Of a stretch of DNA of 57,914 nucleotides, positions 1 through 9,739 are shown piece after piece (position 1 is the stretch's first letter; every line of letters begins with the position of its first letter). The notes under the pieces are model-generated. The model was not told the DNA's origin. It worked only from the letters and a program-made list of their open reading frames with translations, and did not search any database. Source of the DNA: Lachnospiraceae bacterium (GTDB lineage: Bacteria; Bacillota; Clostridia; Lachnospirales; Lachnospiraceae). The stretch lies in the NCBI GenBank assembly GCA_028721415.1, contig JAQYIU010000036.1:1-57914 (forward strand), written 5' to 3'. The translations under genes and the position numbers were made by a program.

Positions 1-633
1 ATTTAGGGCCGATTCATCCTTTATCTTTTTAATTGGTAAAATTCCTGTAATATATGCTAATGCCAAAAAGAATTTGGATTCTTCTGACTTAAACAATGAG
101 TGGAGGAATTGCAGATATTGATGAACCAATTCTTTATCTTCGCTATTTCGAATCACACAATCCCATTCATCAATGATGATAACAAAGGGAATTCCGGTAA
201 TAGAATAAATCTCATGTATTAATAAATACAAATCTTTACCGTAATTTAAAGAGTTACCATATACCTTCTGAAAATCTTCACAAACCCTCTCGTGAATGGA
301 TTCAATCAAATCTTCTTTATGAAAATCCCATACCGAGGATATATCAAGATGAAGTACATTATACTGATTCAAATATTTCTTATAATCTGGATCAGAGGTA
401 ATTTTTGTCCCAGCAAATAACTTTGCGGAATCACTTCCACGACTGTAGTAGGCATCAATCATGCCTGCAGCATGAGATTTGCCAAATCGTCTGGCGTGGC
501 TTACGGCAATACATTTATCCTCTGTTGACAATCTTTTGTTCAGTTCTTCCAACAATCCTGTTTTATCGATATAAATCCTACTGTTTCTTGCCTGTGCAAA
601 ACTCATATTGTCTGGATTAAAATATACTCCCAT
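1..633 (-). CDS. AAA-ATPase-like protein, N-terminal part (cut by window edge)
   Basis: Reading the minus strand from an ATG at 633, preceded by a GGGGTGA ribosome site, gives an open frame running off the left edge. It starts MGVYFNPDNMSFAQARNSRI and contains the P-loop-like HARRFGKSHAAG near residue 50 and a Walker B strand FVIIIDEWD near residue 140. This pattern is that of the AAA-ATPase-like family (PF09820 type), which normally has a C-terminal PD-(D/E)XK nuclease-like domain (DUF1703 type). That domain would lie outside the window. The family is abundant in gut Clostridia and Bacteroidetes and its role is not established; a mobile or defence role is often guessed. The gene looks intact as far as it is visible. 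A second, broken member sits at the other window edge. Family assignment is confident, function unknown. Confidence 0.85.
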   Translation of the reverse strand, partial: MGVYFNPDNMSFAQARNSRIYIDKTGLLEELNKRLSTEDKCIAVSHARRFGKSHAAGMIDAYYSRGSDSAKLFAGTKITSDPDYKKYLNQYNVLHLDISSVWDFHKEDLIESIHERVCEDFQKVYGNSLNYGKDLYLLIHEIYSITGIPFVIIIDEWDCVIRNSEDKELVHQYLQFLHSLFKSEESKFFLALAYITGILPIKKIKDESALN

Positions 634-751
634 TTTTTCACCCCATTTCTTATTATTTTCTATTATATCTTCCCAAGAGATACGTGACAAGTGAAAAAGT
701 ATAAAACTCAGGATATCTATATGTTGTCAAATGTGTTCCCAGGTCTTCAAG

Positions 752-853
752 ATGGATTGGGTGATGCTATCCATCGTCCTCTTATGTCTCATCGCCGTAG
801 GACTATATAAATGTATTACCTGGCTGGAAAAACGATTTCAGGATGATAAATGA
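752..853 (+). CDS. Possible 33-residue single-pass membrane peptide
   Basis: An ATG at 752 opens a 33-codon frame ending in TGA at 851-853. The peptide starts MDWVMLSIVLLCLIAVGLYK, so it is one hydrophobic helix followed by a short charged tail (WLEKRFQDDK). This architecture resembles small hydrophobic type I toxins and other tiny membrane peptides. The ribosome site is weak (AGGT about 8 bases upstream) and no clear promoter was found. A second in-frame ATG lies at codon 5. It stands alone on the plus strand between two minus-strand genes. It could also be chance coding. No antisense RNA can be proven from sequence alone. Confidence 0.35.
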   Translation: MDWVMLSIVLLCLIAVGLYKCITWLEKRFQDDK

Positions 854-898
854 TAAAAAAATGGAGCTGACGCCCAACATAATGAGGCGCAGCTCCAA
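852..898 (-). terminator. Intrinsic terminator after the lipoprotein gene
   Basis: On the minus strand TGGAGCTG (897-890) and a GC-rich inner stem pair with CAGCTCCA (869-862) around a short loop. This is followed by a run of T (ATTTTTTT). It lies just after the stop at 907 and is a standard rho-independent terminator. Confidence 0.8.
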
Positions 899-906
899 AA
901 CTGATA

Positions 907-1983
907 TTACTGATCAAAGGACCAGGATCCGTCATCGTTTTTCACACCGCCGATGACATCATTTCCACTTACGGAAACCAGGACATCCGTTGAAGAAATA
1001 TCTTCTCCTTCTACAGAAAAATCATAATATTCATAATCACCGACAGTCACCATACCCTGATAAGAGTATTCCGCATCGGCACCATAATAATCCTGAGCCA
1101 GATCCATAGCATCATCCTGAGAAATACTGTCTGTCTCTTCTTCCACTTCTGTCTCTTCCGTAGTTTCCTCTGTCGTTTCCATAACTTCTTCTGTTGTCAT
1201 TTCCGTACTTTCTTCCATCTCTTCGGTATTTTCATCAAATTCATCCCCGGCTTCTTCCAATACCTGGAAGTCTTTTACAGAATAAGCGAATGCATTCTCT
1301 TCTCCATCATAAGAAGATTGGGTAAGGATAATCTGGTATGCTCCTTCCACCTGATCTGTTTCGGAATCACGTAATTCTGTCATAAGAACATAATCGCCTC
1401 CATCTTCCTCACAGATTGTAATATACGGCTGTAATGTCCCCACATCGCCTCTTAAAAAACCATATGCTTCATTCTCTTCATCATAGGTAGCATACGTATC
1501 ATCATCACTTAACTCAGGAAATTCCAGATTACCGGTTCCGTAAGCATCATACATGGCAGAAGCATACATATTTACAGTCTCCTCATCAAGATAAAGATAC
1601 TGATTGTCCGTATCTATGGAATAATCTTTTACATAATCATCCATCAGAGAAGAGAGGACTGCCATGGAGAACCAGAAGGAGTCTTCTTCTCCTTCTTCGG
1701 AGTCTTCAGAATAATATGGAAGTCCTTTGGAATAAGACTCTACCATCAATGCTTCCAGCGGATAGATCATATTACCGAAATCATCCGGCAAAGTCACTTC
1801 CTCATCTACATAATCTGCATCTGTATTCTGTCCGGCAGATTCTTTCTTGGCTGATGTGGTGGATTCTTCCTGGCTCTGTTTATTATCTGCTGCTTCTTCT
1901 TTTTTTCCACAACCAGCCATGGTCATGGTCATGGTTCCTGCAAGAACAATCGCTGCCGCACGTTTGAGTTTATTCAAATACAT
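907..1983 (-). CDS. Secreted lipoprotein of unknown function
   Basis: The 358-residue product has a lipoprotein signal peptide: basic start MYLNKLKR, hydrophobic stretch, then lipobox MAGC with the lipidated cysteine at residue 25. Residues about 30-55 are a polar Ser/Thr/Asn/Glu linker. The main domain (about 60-250) is acidic and Tyr-rich. A Glu/Thr low-complexity spacer at about 255-290 separates it from a C-terminal domain of about 65 residues (consensus-like YYGADAEYSYQGMVTVGDYEYYDF). It should be anchored to the outer face of the membrane. A good ribosome site (AAAGGAATGAAAC) precedes the ATG. It is monocistronic, with its own promoter and terminator. I do not recognise the domains. Similar two-domain acidic lipoproteins are common in Lachnospiraceae and unassigned. 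Confidence 0.85.
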   Translation of the reverse strand: MYLNKLKRAAAIVLAGTMTMTMAGCGKKEEAADNKQSQEESTTSAKKESAGQNTDADYVDEEVTLPDDFGNMIYPLEALMVESYSKGLPYYSEDSEEGEEDSFWFSMAVLSSLMDDYVKDYSIDTDNQYLYLDEETVNMYASAMYDAYGTGNLEFPELSDDDTYATYDEENEAYGFLRGDVGTLQPYITICEEDGGDYVLMTELRDSETDQVEGAYQIILTQSSYDGEENAFAYSVKDFQVLEEAGDEFDENTEEMEESTEMTTEEVMETTEETTEETEVEEETDSISQDDAMDLAQDYYGADAEYSYQGMVTVGDYEYYDFSVEGEDISSTDVLVSVSGNDVIGGVKNDDGSWSFDQ

Positions 1984-2051
1984 AGTTTCATTCCTTTCTT
2001 TTTCTGAAATATTGACACTAAACAGGAGAAGCCCCGTTTTTCATGAGTAAA

Positions 2052-2080
2052 ATCATATCGCAATTATTTCTAAAAGTAAA
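2052..2080 (-). promoter_or_regulatory. Possible sigma-A promoter of the lipoprotein gene
   Basis: Minus strand TTTACT (2080-2075), 17-base spacer, TATGAT (2057-2052), about 70 bases before the lipoprotein start. The -10 is good and the -35 matches consensus only partly. Confidence 0.45.
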
Positions 2081-2166
2081 TAACATCTTTCTTTCACTTT
2101 ATAACACAATCTTATTAAAAAATCATTAAACACTTACATTGTTCCTGATTTTTCCAGATAATTCAA

Positions 2167-3336
2167 CTATTCTGAAATATCATAATCCTTTTCTCGGAAA
2201 AAGTTCACAATGTCTTTTCGCTGTCCCTGAAGCGAGCCCTGAGCAAAAAATGGTTTGCCGCCGCCGCGTCCTGACAACACTTCATTCATCTCTTTCACCA
2301 GCGCACGCACATCGCCATCTCTTTCCCCCACTGCGTATTTATATCCACCATTATCATCTCCGGACACCAGAACACAGATTCCTGTACATTGATTTAAAAT
2401 GGCATCGGCACATTTTCTGATTTCCGAAGCTTCCAGCTGCTCCGCAAATACAAGGACATTTTCTTTTCCCTGACATTGTTTTGCCACCATCTCATATTTT
2501 TGATTCTGCAATTGGAGGAGCTTTCCCTTCAACTGATAGATTTCTTCCTGAAGATGCTCGACAGCAGTCAGAGTTTCTTCAGGTTTTACAGATAATGCCA
2601 CCGCAATACGACTATTCTCCTTATAGTGTATATTCAGAAATTCAAAAGCTTTTTGACCTGCAAGCATCTCAATTCGAACACCGTCTCTGAACTTTCTGGA
2701 AGATATCAACTTTACCAGCCCAATTTCACCTGCTGTGTCCACATGAGTCCCACAACAGGCACAAAGATCAGCTCCCGGGAATTCTACCAGCCGGACTTCT
2801 CCTGTCAGTTCCTTTTTACTTCGATATGGAATATCCTGTCTCTCCCCTTCGGAAGGATAAAATATATGGATACTATGATTTTCCCATATATAGTCATTGG
2901 CTATCTTCTCGATTTCTTCTACCTGTCCTTTTTCCAGCATGCCATTAAAATCAATAGTGATCACTTCTTCCCCCATATGGAACCCCACATTATCGTATCC
3001 ATATTTTTCATGAATCAGGCCACTGATGATATGTTCTCCGGAATGCTGTTGCATGAGTGTAAAACGTCGCTTCCAATCAATCACTCCCCTGACAATATCT
3101 CCCTCATCCAGAGAACGATCGACATAATGACGAATTTCTTCTCCCTCGTACTGGACATCCAGCACACTCGCTGCTCCAAGAGTTCCCTTATCTGACGGCT
3201 GTCCACCTCCTTCTGGATAAAAAGCGGTCTGATCAAGAATTACATAGCATCCTTTTTCATCGTTTCCAACATATGATATCTTTGCTTCAAATTCTTTTTG
3301 GTATACATCTTCATAAAAAAGTCTTTTGGTCACCAT
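2167..3336 (-). CDS. Alanyl-tRNA editing protein (AlaX-long type)
   Basis: This stand-alone trans-editing protein should hydrolyse mischarged Ser- or Gly-tRNA(Ala) in the cytoplasm. The N-terminal half carries the AlaRS second-additional-domain features: FYPEGGGQPSDKG near residue 45, the zinc motif HSGEHIISG near residue 100 and the second zinc pair CACCGTH near residue 195. The C-terminal 140 residues have a coiled coil and then a DHHA1-like segment ending GRGGGKPFFAQG, as in the AlaRS C-Ala domain. At about 389 residues it fits the AlaX-L class. I chose the ATG at 3336, not the upstream ATG at 3378, because AGAGGAGAAATTA sits directly before it and the family alignment begins there. A second editing protein (ProX type) is encoded at 54.8-55.4 kb. 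Confidence 0.9.
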   Translation of the reverse strand: MVTKRLFYEDVYQKEFEAKISYVGNDEKGCYVILDQTAFYPEGGGQPSDKGTLGAASVLDVQYEGEEIRHYVDRSLDEGDIVRGVIDWKRRFTLMQQHSGEHIISGLIHEKYGYDNVGFHMGEEVITIDFNGMLEKGQVEEIEKIANDYIWENHSIHIFYPSEGERQDIPYRSKKELTGEVRLVEFPGADLCACCGTHVDTAGEIGLVKLISSRKFRDGVRIEMLAGQKAFEFLNIHYKENSRIAVALSVKPEETLTAVEHLQEEIYQLKGKLLQLQNQKYEMVAKQCQGKENVLVFAEQLEASEIRKCADAILNQCTGICVLVSGDDNGGYKYAVGERDGDVRALVKEMNEVLSGRGGGKPFFAQGSLQGQRKDIVNFFREKDYDISE

Positions 3337-3402
3337 TAATTTCTCCTCTTTCCATCGCAAATCCGGTATGAGATTCATGCACAGGCTTTATCCCTTCAAA
3401 CA

Positions 3403-3433
3403 CGAAAGAATCCCGTAAAACGAGATTCTTTCT
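3403..3433 (-). terminator. Hairpin after the membrane protein gene
   Basis: GAAAGAATC (3404-3412) pairs with GATTCTTTC (3424-3432). It lies between the stop at 3446 and the next gene. The T-run after the stem on the minus strand is poor, so termination may be weak. Confidence 0.4.
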
Positions 3434-3445
3434 TTCGTACTGTCA

Positions 3446-4492
3446 TTATTCGTTATCCTGCATGATATATAATGTGAGACTTCCTTCCGGATTCTGAACC
3501 TGCATCTGATAATCGGTAAATTCTTTAATACCTTCTTTATCCTGATATACTTTATATCCATCATGTTCAAACAGATTGAAATAAACGCCCTTTGGAACTT
3601 CAAAGGTATATTTCTTCTCGTTATCTCCATCATAGTCATAATATACATAACATTTTCTTGTTTCTGTGATTTTCTTTAAATCTTTATAGAACTGAGGAAC
3701 TTTCTCATCTCCGTCAAATTCCACTGTATAACTGAAGAACTCTTCACCATCACAGGATTCTGTTTCTGTGGTGACAAGGAGAGAGTCTCTATCCAGAGTA
3801 ATACTCTTGTCAATCTGCGTTCCGACATCAAATCCAAAAAGACTGGTGTAGAGATCTCCATCCTGCACTTCATAGGTAGCATCAATTTTAATAAAATTGC
3901 CACTCTCTTTTTGATTTTTGATCTTTTCATCACCGGATGCCTGGAATACATTTCCCTCAATCTCAGGGAGACAGATATCCTCATAATCGCTGCCAATCAA
4001 TGCATAGTTCTGCACAAACTTCTCATCATAACGATATACGGTTCGATTCTTGATGACTTCTTTATAATCGTCTTCCGAGCCTTCTTTTTTCAAATAGGAA
4101 TAGTAATCCCCATCTTTTGCCATCTTCACAAACCGGGTTGTCTTGTAATCTTCGCCTTCCACCAGATGAGAATAATCACAGGTGATCAGAACATTCTCAT
4201 GGTCTGCCAGAAGTTTTTCCATCGTATTAGCACCATTAATCTGGGAAATATAATCTGTCCTCTTTTTATTACTGCGGAAAATATATCCACAGCCAATCAA
4301 TATGATTAATCCGGTCAGACAGAGGCTGATACCCAGCACTTTCCAAAACCATGGCTTCTTACGCCCGGATCTGCTTTTCTTTGTCTTCTCAAGATCATAT
4401 CCCTGATACCTCTTGACTTTTTTGGCATTGGCATCCGATTGTGCAGAAGACAAATCTGCTTCTTTTTTTATCATAATATCATTATCCGACAT
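3446..4492 (-). CDS. Single-pass membrane protein with large extracytoplasmic domain, function unknown
   Basis: The 348-residue product has a charged cytoplasmic N-terminus (about 1-48, rich in Lys/Arg, ending SRSGRKKPW). One strong membrane helix follows (about 50-70, ISLCLTGLIILIGCGYIF) and then a 270-residue acidic, Tyr- and Asp-rich outer domain. No signal-peptidase site is obvious, so it should be a type II membrane protein. The ribosome site AAGGAGCGAATAC precedes the ATG. The outer domain has a beta-rich look but I do not recognise a family. The gene lies between the carbonic-anhydrase-like gene and the AlaX gene and may be transcribed alone. Confidence 0.8.
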   Translation of the reverse strand: MSDNDIMIKKEADLSSAQSDANAKKVKRYQGYDLEKTKKSRSGRKKPWFWKVLGISLCLTGLIILIGCGYIFRSNKKRTDYISQINGANTMEKLLADHENVLITCDYSHLVEGEDYKTTRFVKMAKDGDYYSYLKKEGSEDDYKEVIKNRTVYRYDEKFVQNYALIGSDYEDICLPEIEGNVFQASGDEKIKNQKESGNFIKIDATYEVQDGDLYTSLFGFDVGTQIDKSITLDRDSLLVTTETESCDGEEFFSYTVEFDGDEKVPQFYKDLKKITETRKCYVYYDYDGDNEKKYTFEVPKGVYFNLFEHDGYKVYQDKEGIKEFTDYQMQVQNPEGSLTLYIMQDNE

Positions 4493-4586
4493 GTATTCGC
4501 TCCTTCCTGCAATATCTCACCTATTATAATCCAATATCCCGGTATATTTCAAGTAATTTCCCGGTCTTTTAACTTAAAATGCATGA

Positions 4587-5075
4587 TTATTGTACATTTT
4601 TCATCAACATATAAGTGAGTGCATTGGTCTGATTCTCTTTTTTCTCTTCTTCTGTCAGAGGGCGAATCACTTTTGCCGGTGATCCTAAAGCCAACATTCC
4701 ATCGGGAATTTCTGTACCTTGTGTAACCAGACTTCCCGCTCCGATGATACAATCATTCCCGATTTTGGCACCATTCATCACAATGGCTCCCATACCAATC
4801 ACAGTGTTATGTCCAATGGAACATCCATGAATCACTGCATTATGACCAACAGTCGCACTGTTGCCGATTGAACACGGATACCCCTGATCTGCATGAACCA
4901 CAACACCATCCTGAATATTAGAACCGCATCCAATGGTAATCGGTGCGAGATCCCCACGAATTACTGCATTATACCAGACGGAACTCTCGTCTCCCACCGT
5001 AACATTACCAATCACGACTGCTCCTTCTGCTACCCATGCATTCCCCTGTATATCTGCATTTTTAATATAAGACAT
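4587..5075 (-). CDS. Gamma-carbonic-anhydrase-like hexapeptide-repeat protein
   Basis: The 162-residue product is built of isoleucine-patch hexapeptide repeats (for example VAEGAVVIGNVTVGDESSVW), forming a left-handed beta helix that should trimerise. Zinc-ligand positions of the gamma class are visible: VVHADQG near residue 60 and VGHNAVIHGCSIGHNT near residues 75-90. The C-terminus is an amphipathic helix. YrdA/CaiE-type members either hydrate CO2 or act as uncharacterised metal-binding or acyltransferase-like proteins; catalytic activity is not certain here. A ribosome site (GAGAGGTATACA) precedes the ATG. It lies downstream of polC in the same direction. Confidence 0.88.
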   Translation of the reverse strand: MSYIKNADIQGNAWVAEGAVVIGNVTVGDESSVWYNAVIRGDLAPITIGCGSNIQDGVVVHADQGYPCSIGNSATVGHNAVIHGCSIGHNTVIGMGAIVMNGAKIGNDCIIGAGSLVTQGTEIPDGMLALGSPAKVIRPLTEEEKKENQTNALTYMLMKNVQ

Positions 5076-5199
5076 TGTATACCTCTCATTCCTCTGTTCT
5101 TTTGTTATCAGTTACTTTACTGCTCCACGCACTTTGGGAAGATGTATCTTCTCTCTGAGATGATATCATGGTTTTCCCCATATGTCTAACCGGAAATCT

Positions 5200-8100
5200 T
5201 TACTGTCCGGAAGCATTAGCCATAAAGAAATCAAATGTCAGCTGATCCGTTTCCGGCAGCCCTTTTAAGATTCCCAATTCGACCATCTTATCAACATTCG
5301 TTTTGCTGACTTTTGCCATATTCCGGAAATTATCCAGCGAAGTAAATGGACCATGTTTTGCGGCTTCTTCAATCTGTTCACAGGCTTTGTCTCCCAGTCC
5401 TTCAATACTGGATAACGGCGGCATGATCTTTCCGTCGATAATCTGACATTCTCTAGCTTTCGCTTTATAAATATCGATCGGCAGAAACTCAAAGCCTCTG
5501 GCGTACATTTCCTGTGCAATCCGCCCGTCACGGATCGTATCCTGATCTTTTTTCGTCTGCTGATCTTTTGGTGTCCTTGTAAGTTCTTCCAGCGCACTTT
5601 CCAGTTTTTCTTTTCCCCTGCACATGATCTCATAGGAAAAGGCAGAAGCACGGATTCCAAAATAGGCAGCATAGTAAGCAAGAGGTTTATGTACCTTAAA
5701 CCAGGCAACTCTCCAGCCCATCATAACATAAGCCGCCGCATGAGCTTTCGGGAACATGTATTTAATCTTCCGACAGGAGCCGATATACCATTCGGGAACT
5801 CCATGGGCAAGCATATCTTCCACCCAGTTATCTTTCAATCCTTTTCCTTTTCGAACGGATTCCATGATCGTAAACGATTCCTCTTTATCAAGTCCCATAT
5901 TGATCAGATAGGTCATAATATCATCTCGACAACAGATTGCCGTAGAAATCTCTGCCTGACCTGACTCAATGAGGGTCTGGGCATTACCCAGCCACACGTC
6001 CGTTCCGTGGGACAGACCGGAAATACGAACCAGATCCGAGAAACATTTCGGATTGGTATCTTTTAACATCTGCATAACAAAATCTGTTCCAAATTCCGGC
6101 ACACCAAGCGATCCCAGTTCCACTCCGCCGATATCTTCCGGCTTGATTCCAAGAATCTCTGTACCGTGAAATAACTCCATGACTTCCGGATCGTCCAGAG
6201 GAATCTCCTGGGCATTTACTCCGGTAAGATCCTCCATCCGACGGATCATGGTCGGATCGTCGTGTCCCAGAATATCAAGTTTCAAAAGGTTGTGGTCAAT
6301 AGAATGGTATTCAAAATGAGTTGTGATGATATCTGTATTTACGTCATTAGCCGGATGCTGAATCGCCGTAAAATCATAAATCTCATGTTCATGGGGAACA
6401 ACGATAATACCTCCCGGGTGTTGTCCCGTAGTTCTTTTCACCCCGGTACATCCTTCTGCCAGACGTTCAATCTCACATCGACGTTTGTGAATACCTCGTT
6501 CTTCAAAATATTTCATCACATAACCATAGGCAGTTTTTTCTGCCAGGGTTCCGATAGTTCCCGCACGGAAAGCTTTGCCTTCCCCAAAAATAACCTCTAC
6601 GTATTTGTGAGCTTTTGCCTGATATTCCCCGGAGAAATTAAGGTCAATATCCGGTTCCTTATTTCCTTTAAATCCAAGGAAAGTCTCAAACGGAATGTCG
6701 TGTCCTTCTTTTACAAGCTTCGCCCCACAGACCGGACAATCCCGATCCGGCATGTCACAGCCTGACATACCCTTCATGGAATATGGTTTTACATATTCCG
6801 AATCAAAATCCACAAAATGGCATTCCGGGCAAATGTAATGGGCAGACAACGGATTTACCTCCGTGATACCTGACATGGTTGCCACAAAGGAGGACCCAAC
6901 AGAACCACGGGAACCAACCAGATATCCATGATCATTGGAATCCCACACCAGCTTCTGGGCAATGATATACATTACCGCAAATCCATTGGATATAATTGAG
7001 TTTAATTCCCTGGTCAATCGCTCTTCCACAATCTCCGGAAGATCCGGTCCATATATTTCATGGGCTTTATCATAACAGATTTTGGTCAGAGTTTCATCGG
7101 ATTTCGGGATGACCGGAGGACATTTATCGGGATGAATCGGTGATATTTTTTCAATCATATCCGCAATCTTATTTGTATTGGTAATAACCACTTCCCTGGC
7201 TTTTTGTTCTCCCAGGTAAGAAAACTCCTCAAGCATCTCCTCCGTAGTCCGAAAATAAAGCGGAGCCTGATTATCCGCATCGGCAAAGCCTTTTCCTGCC
7301 ATGAGGATTCTTCGGTACTGCTCATCCTCCGGATTCAGGAAATGGACATCACAGGTAGCAACCACAGGCTTATGGTATTGTTCTCCCAGTTCCACGATCT
7401 TTCGATTGTAATTCTGTAAATCTTCCACCGTTTTCGCATCGTATTTATCACTCTCAAGCATGAATGCATTATTGCCAATCGGCTGGATTTCCAGATAGTC
7501 ATAAAAATTCACCAGACGGGCGATTTCTTCTTCACTTTTCCCTTTGATAATCGCCTGAAACAGTTCTCCTGCCTCACAGGCTGAACCAAGAATTAGACCA
7601 TCCCGGTATTTTTCAATCAGACTTTTTGGCATACGAGGTCTCCGGTTAAAATAGTCAAGATGCGAAGCAGAAACCAGGCGGTTCAGATTGACCCGTCCCG
7701 TCTCATTTTTTACCAGAATGATTCCATGATATGCCATGGATTTCTTGATAAGTTCCGGAGAAGAGCTTCCCATCTCATTGAGCTGTGCAACCGTATCCAC
7801 TCCCTGATCATGGAGCATCTCAATAAAACGCACGAATACTTCCGCCGTCACTCTCGCATCATCCACCGCCCTGTGATGATGCTCCTGTTTGATTCCCAGA
7901 TATTTACATACCGTGTTTAATTTAAATCGATTGAGTCCTGTCAACAAAAGCCTTGACATCTGTACGGTATCAAGCACTGTAAAATCACAGTCAAACCCCT
8001 GTCTTCTGGCATTTTCTTCAATAAAGCTGACATCAAATTCGGCATTATGGGCTACAAGACTAGAGCCTTCACAGAAAGCAAGGAACTCCGGCAAAATCGT

Positions 8101-9651
8101 CTCGATATCCGCTGCATCTGCCACCATGGCATCATCAATGCTCGTAAGCTCCGTGATTCTCAGCGGAATCGGGCGTCCCGGATTGACAAATACACTGTAA
8201 TGATCGGTAATCTTACCACCCTGCACTTTCACGGCCCCAATCTCAATAATCGCATCGTGTACCGGGCTGAATCCTGTCGTCTCCAGATCAAATACCACGT
8301 AATCATCCAGCAATGTCTGATCTTTGGCATTTACCACCAGTTTTTTTAAATCATCGACAAAATAGCCTTCCACTCCGTATATAATTTTAAATGGCTCGTC
8401 CATGGTAATACAGTGATTCGCAATTGGAAATGCCTGCAGTACACCATGGTCTGTGATCGCCAATGCTTTATGTCCCCAGTCTTTGGCTGTCTGAATTACT
8501 TTTTTAATATCCACCACACTATCAAGATCACTCATAACTGTGTGAAGATGCAATTCCACTCTCTTATCCAGACTCTTGTCCATCCTTTTTTCGGTAAAAT
8601 CCGGAATCGGCTTGATTCCTGCAATGGAAGAAAAAGTAAGATCGTGTTCAAAGGTATCCATTCTCGGCATTCCCTTGACTTTATAAAATTTACCTTCTTC
8701 GAACTGGTCTAGAAATTCCGGCAACCGATCATTTTTCAGGAATATTTTTCCTACTATGGTATCTGTGAAATCGGTGATCTTAAAGCTTATGATCGTCCGC
8801 TCCCGTCTGATTTCCCTGAGTTCCAGACCGATGATCTTTCCACGAATCACAATCTGACCGATTTCATCAATAATCTCTTCAATCGGAACCACTTCTCCGT
8901 CACAATCTTTTCCATAAATGATATCCGGATCTTTGGATTTTCGGTTAAAGGAACTAAATTCCTTCCTTCTGGCTCGTTCTTCAAAAAAGTTACCGGAGTA
9001 GATCGCTTTCTTTTTCGATTCTTTTTCTCCTTCTTCTTTTTTGCTTCCCGATTTTTCTGCCTCGGCTCTTTCAATCTGATCCATGACCATGCCGACTTCC
9101 ATATCCAGTTTATGATTTCTCGCTTTATAAAATGCCTGTTTGGCATCATCGGTGAAATCAAAACCCACCTGTATTTCCTTCCCAAACCGATGGGCATACA
9201 TTTCTTCCAGATACTCTTTTAATTTTCTCGCTTTGTTCTTAGCCAGAAATGAGTCCTCCAGCAGAATGGTCATAATATTTCCTTCAAATCCCCATTCACA
9301 ATGAAGCATCAGACTGTATTCCACCTGCCCCATTTTGTGAACCTCATACATAATACTGTCCCAGTAATCCTTCGTCAGCTGTTCAAGAGTATAAACGGCA
9401 GGTAGTTCATAAGTATCATCAATGGAAAGAAACAGGGACGTTCCACCAAAAAGCTGTGTTTTCAAATCGTATGCAATTTTATTTATCAGTTTTTTTCCTA
9501 AAATATGTTCTCCCTTAAGATGCACGATCAGGTGATTCTTCTGCCTCTTCATCACCACTTTGGTCACAATCGTGTTAGAAAGCACATATTTTAAATTATC
9601 CGGAATCTGAAAATCCGGAAATACTTCCGGAAATGTTTGTTCCTGTCCCAT
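5200..9651 (-). CDS. polC: DNA polymerase III alpha subunit, PolC type
   Basis: This is the replicative DNA polymerase of low-GC Gram-positives with built-in 3'-5' proofreading. At 1483 residues it has the usual PolC length and order: N-terminal tau-binding-like region, OB domain (about 265-350), PHP domain split around the exonuclease (VELHLHTVMSDLDS near 370), DEDDh exonuclease (VVFDLETTGFSP near 455, ending HHRAVDDA), then palm/fingers with the zinc-finger cysteines CPEC and CPVC, and the catalytic segment NKEPDIDLNFSG. TAAGGAGACAAT precedes the ATG. The next gene on the other strand starts only about 90 bases away, so the two share a short divergent promoter region. No disruption is seen. 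Confidence 0.98.
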   Translation of the reverse strand: MGQEQTFPEVFPDFQIPDNLKYVLSNTIVTKVVMKRQKNHLIVHLKGEHILGKKLINKIAYDLKTQLFGGTSLFLSIDDTYELPAVYTLEQLTKDYWDSIMYEVHKMGQVEYSLMLHCEWGFEGNIMTILLEDSFLAKNKARKLKEYLEEMYAHRFGKEIQVGFDFTDDAKQAFYKARNHKLDMEVGMVMDQIERAEAEKSGSKKEEGEKESKKKAIYSGNFFEERARRKEFSSFNRKSKDPDIIYGKDCDGEVVPIEEIIDEIGQIVIRGKIIGLELREIRRERTIISFKITDFTDTIVGKIFLKNDRLPEFLDQFEEGKFYKVKGMPRMDTFEHDLTFSSIAGIKPIPDFTEKRMDKSLDKRVELHLHTVMSDLDSVVDIKKVIQTAKDWGHKALAITDHGVLQAFPIANHCITMDEPFKIIYGVEGYFVDDLKKLVVNAKDQTLLDDYVVFDLETTGFSPVHDAIIEIGAVKVQGGKITDHYSVFVNPGRPIPLRITELTSIDDAMVADAADIETILPEFLAFCEGSSLVAHNAEFDVSFIEENARRQGFDCDFTVLDTVQMSRLLLTGLNRFKLNTVCKYLGIKQEHHHRAVDDARVTAEVFVRFIEMLHDQGVDTVAQLNEMGSSSPELIKKSMAYHGIILVKNETGRVNLNRLVSASHLDYFNRRPRMPKSLIEKYRDGLILGSACEAGELFQAIIKGKSEEEIARLVNFYDYLEIQPIGNNAFMLESDKYDAKTVEDLQNYNRKIVELGEQYHKPVVATCDVHFLNPEDEQYRRILMAGKGFADADNQAPLYFRTTEEMLEEFSYLGEQKAREVVITNTNKIADMIEKISPIHPDKCPPVIPKSDETLTKICYDKAHEIYGPDLPEIVEERLTRELNSIISNGFAVMYIIAQKLVWDSNDHGYLVGSRGSVGSSFVATMSGITEVNPLSAHYICPECHFVDFDSEYVKPYSMKGMSGCDMPDRDCPVCGAKLVKEGHDIPFETFLGFKGNKEPDIDLNFSGEYQAKAHKYVEVIFGEGKAFRAGTIGTLAEKTAYGYVMKYFEERGIHKRRCEIERLAEGCTGVKRTTGQHPGGIIVVPHEHEIYDFTAIQHPANDVNTDIITTHFEYHSIDHNLLKLDILGHDDPTMIRRMEDLTGVNAQEIPLDDPEVMELFHGTEILGIKPEDIGGVELGSLGVPEFGTDFVMQMLKDTNPKCFSDLVRISGLSHGTDVWLGNAQTLIESGQAEISTAICCRDDIMTYLINMGLDKEESFTIMESVRKGKGLKDNWVEDMLAHGVPEWYIGSCRKIKYMFPKAHAAAYVMMGWRVAWFKVHKPLAYYAAYFGIRASAFSYEIMCRGKEKLESALEELTRTPKDQQTKKDQDTIRDGRIAQEMYARGFEFLPIDIYKAKARECQIIDGKIMPPLSSIEGLGDKACEQIEEAAKHGPFTSLDNFRNMAKVSKTNVDKMVELGILKGLPETDQLTFDFFMANASGQ

Positions 9652-9739
9652 ATTGTCTCCTTAATTTCACATCAATTATTCATATATTTTCAGCTTCGGA
9701 ATAAACTTTATTAAACTATTATTGGAAGGACTGTTATTT

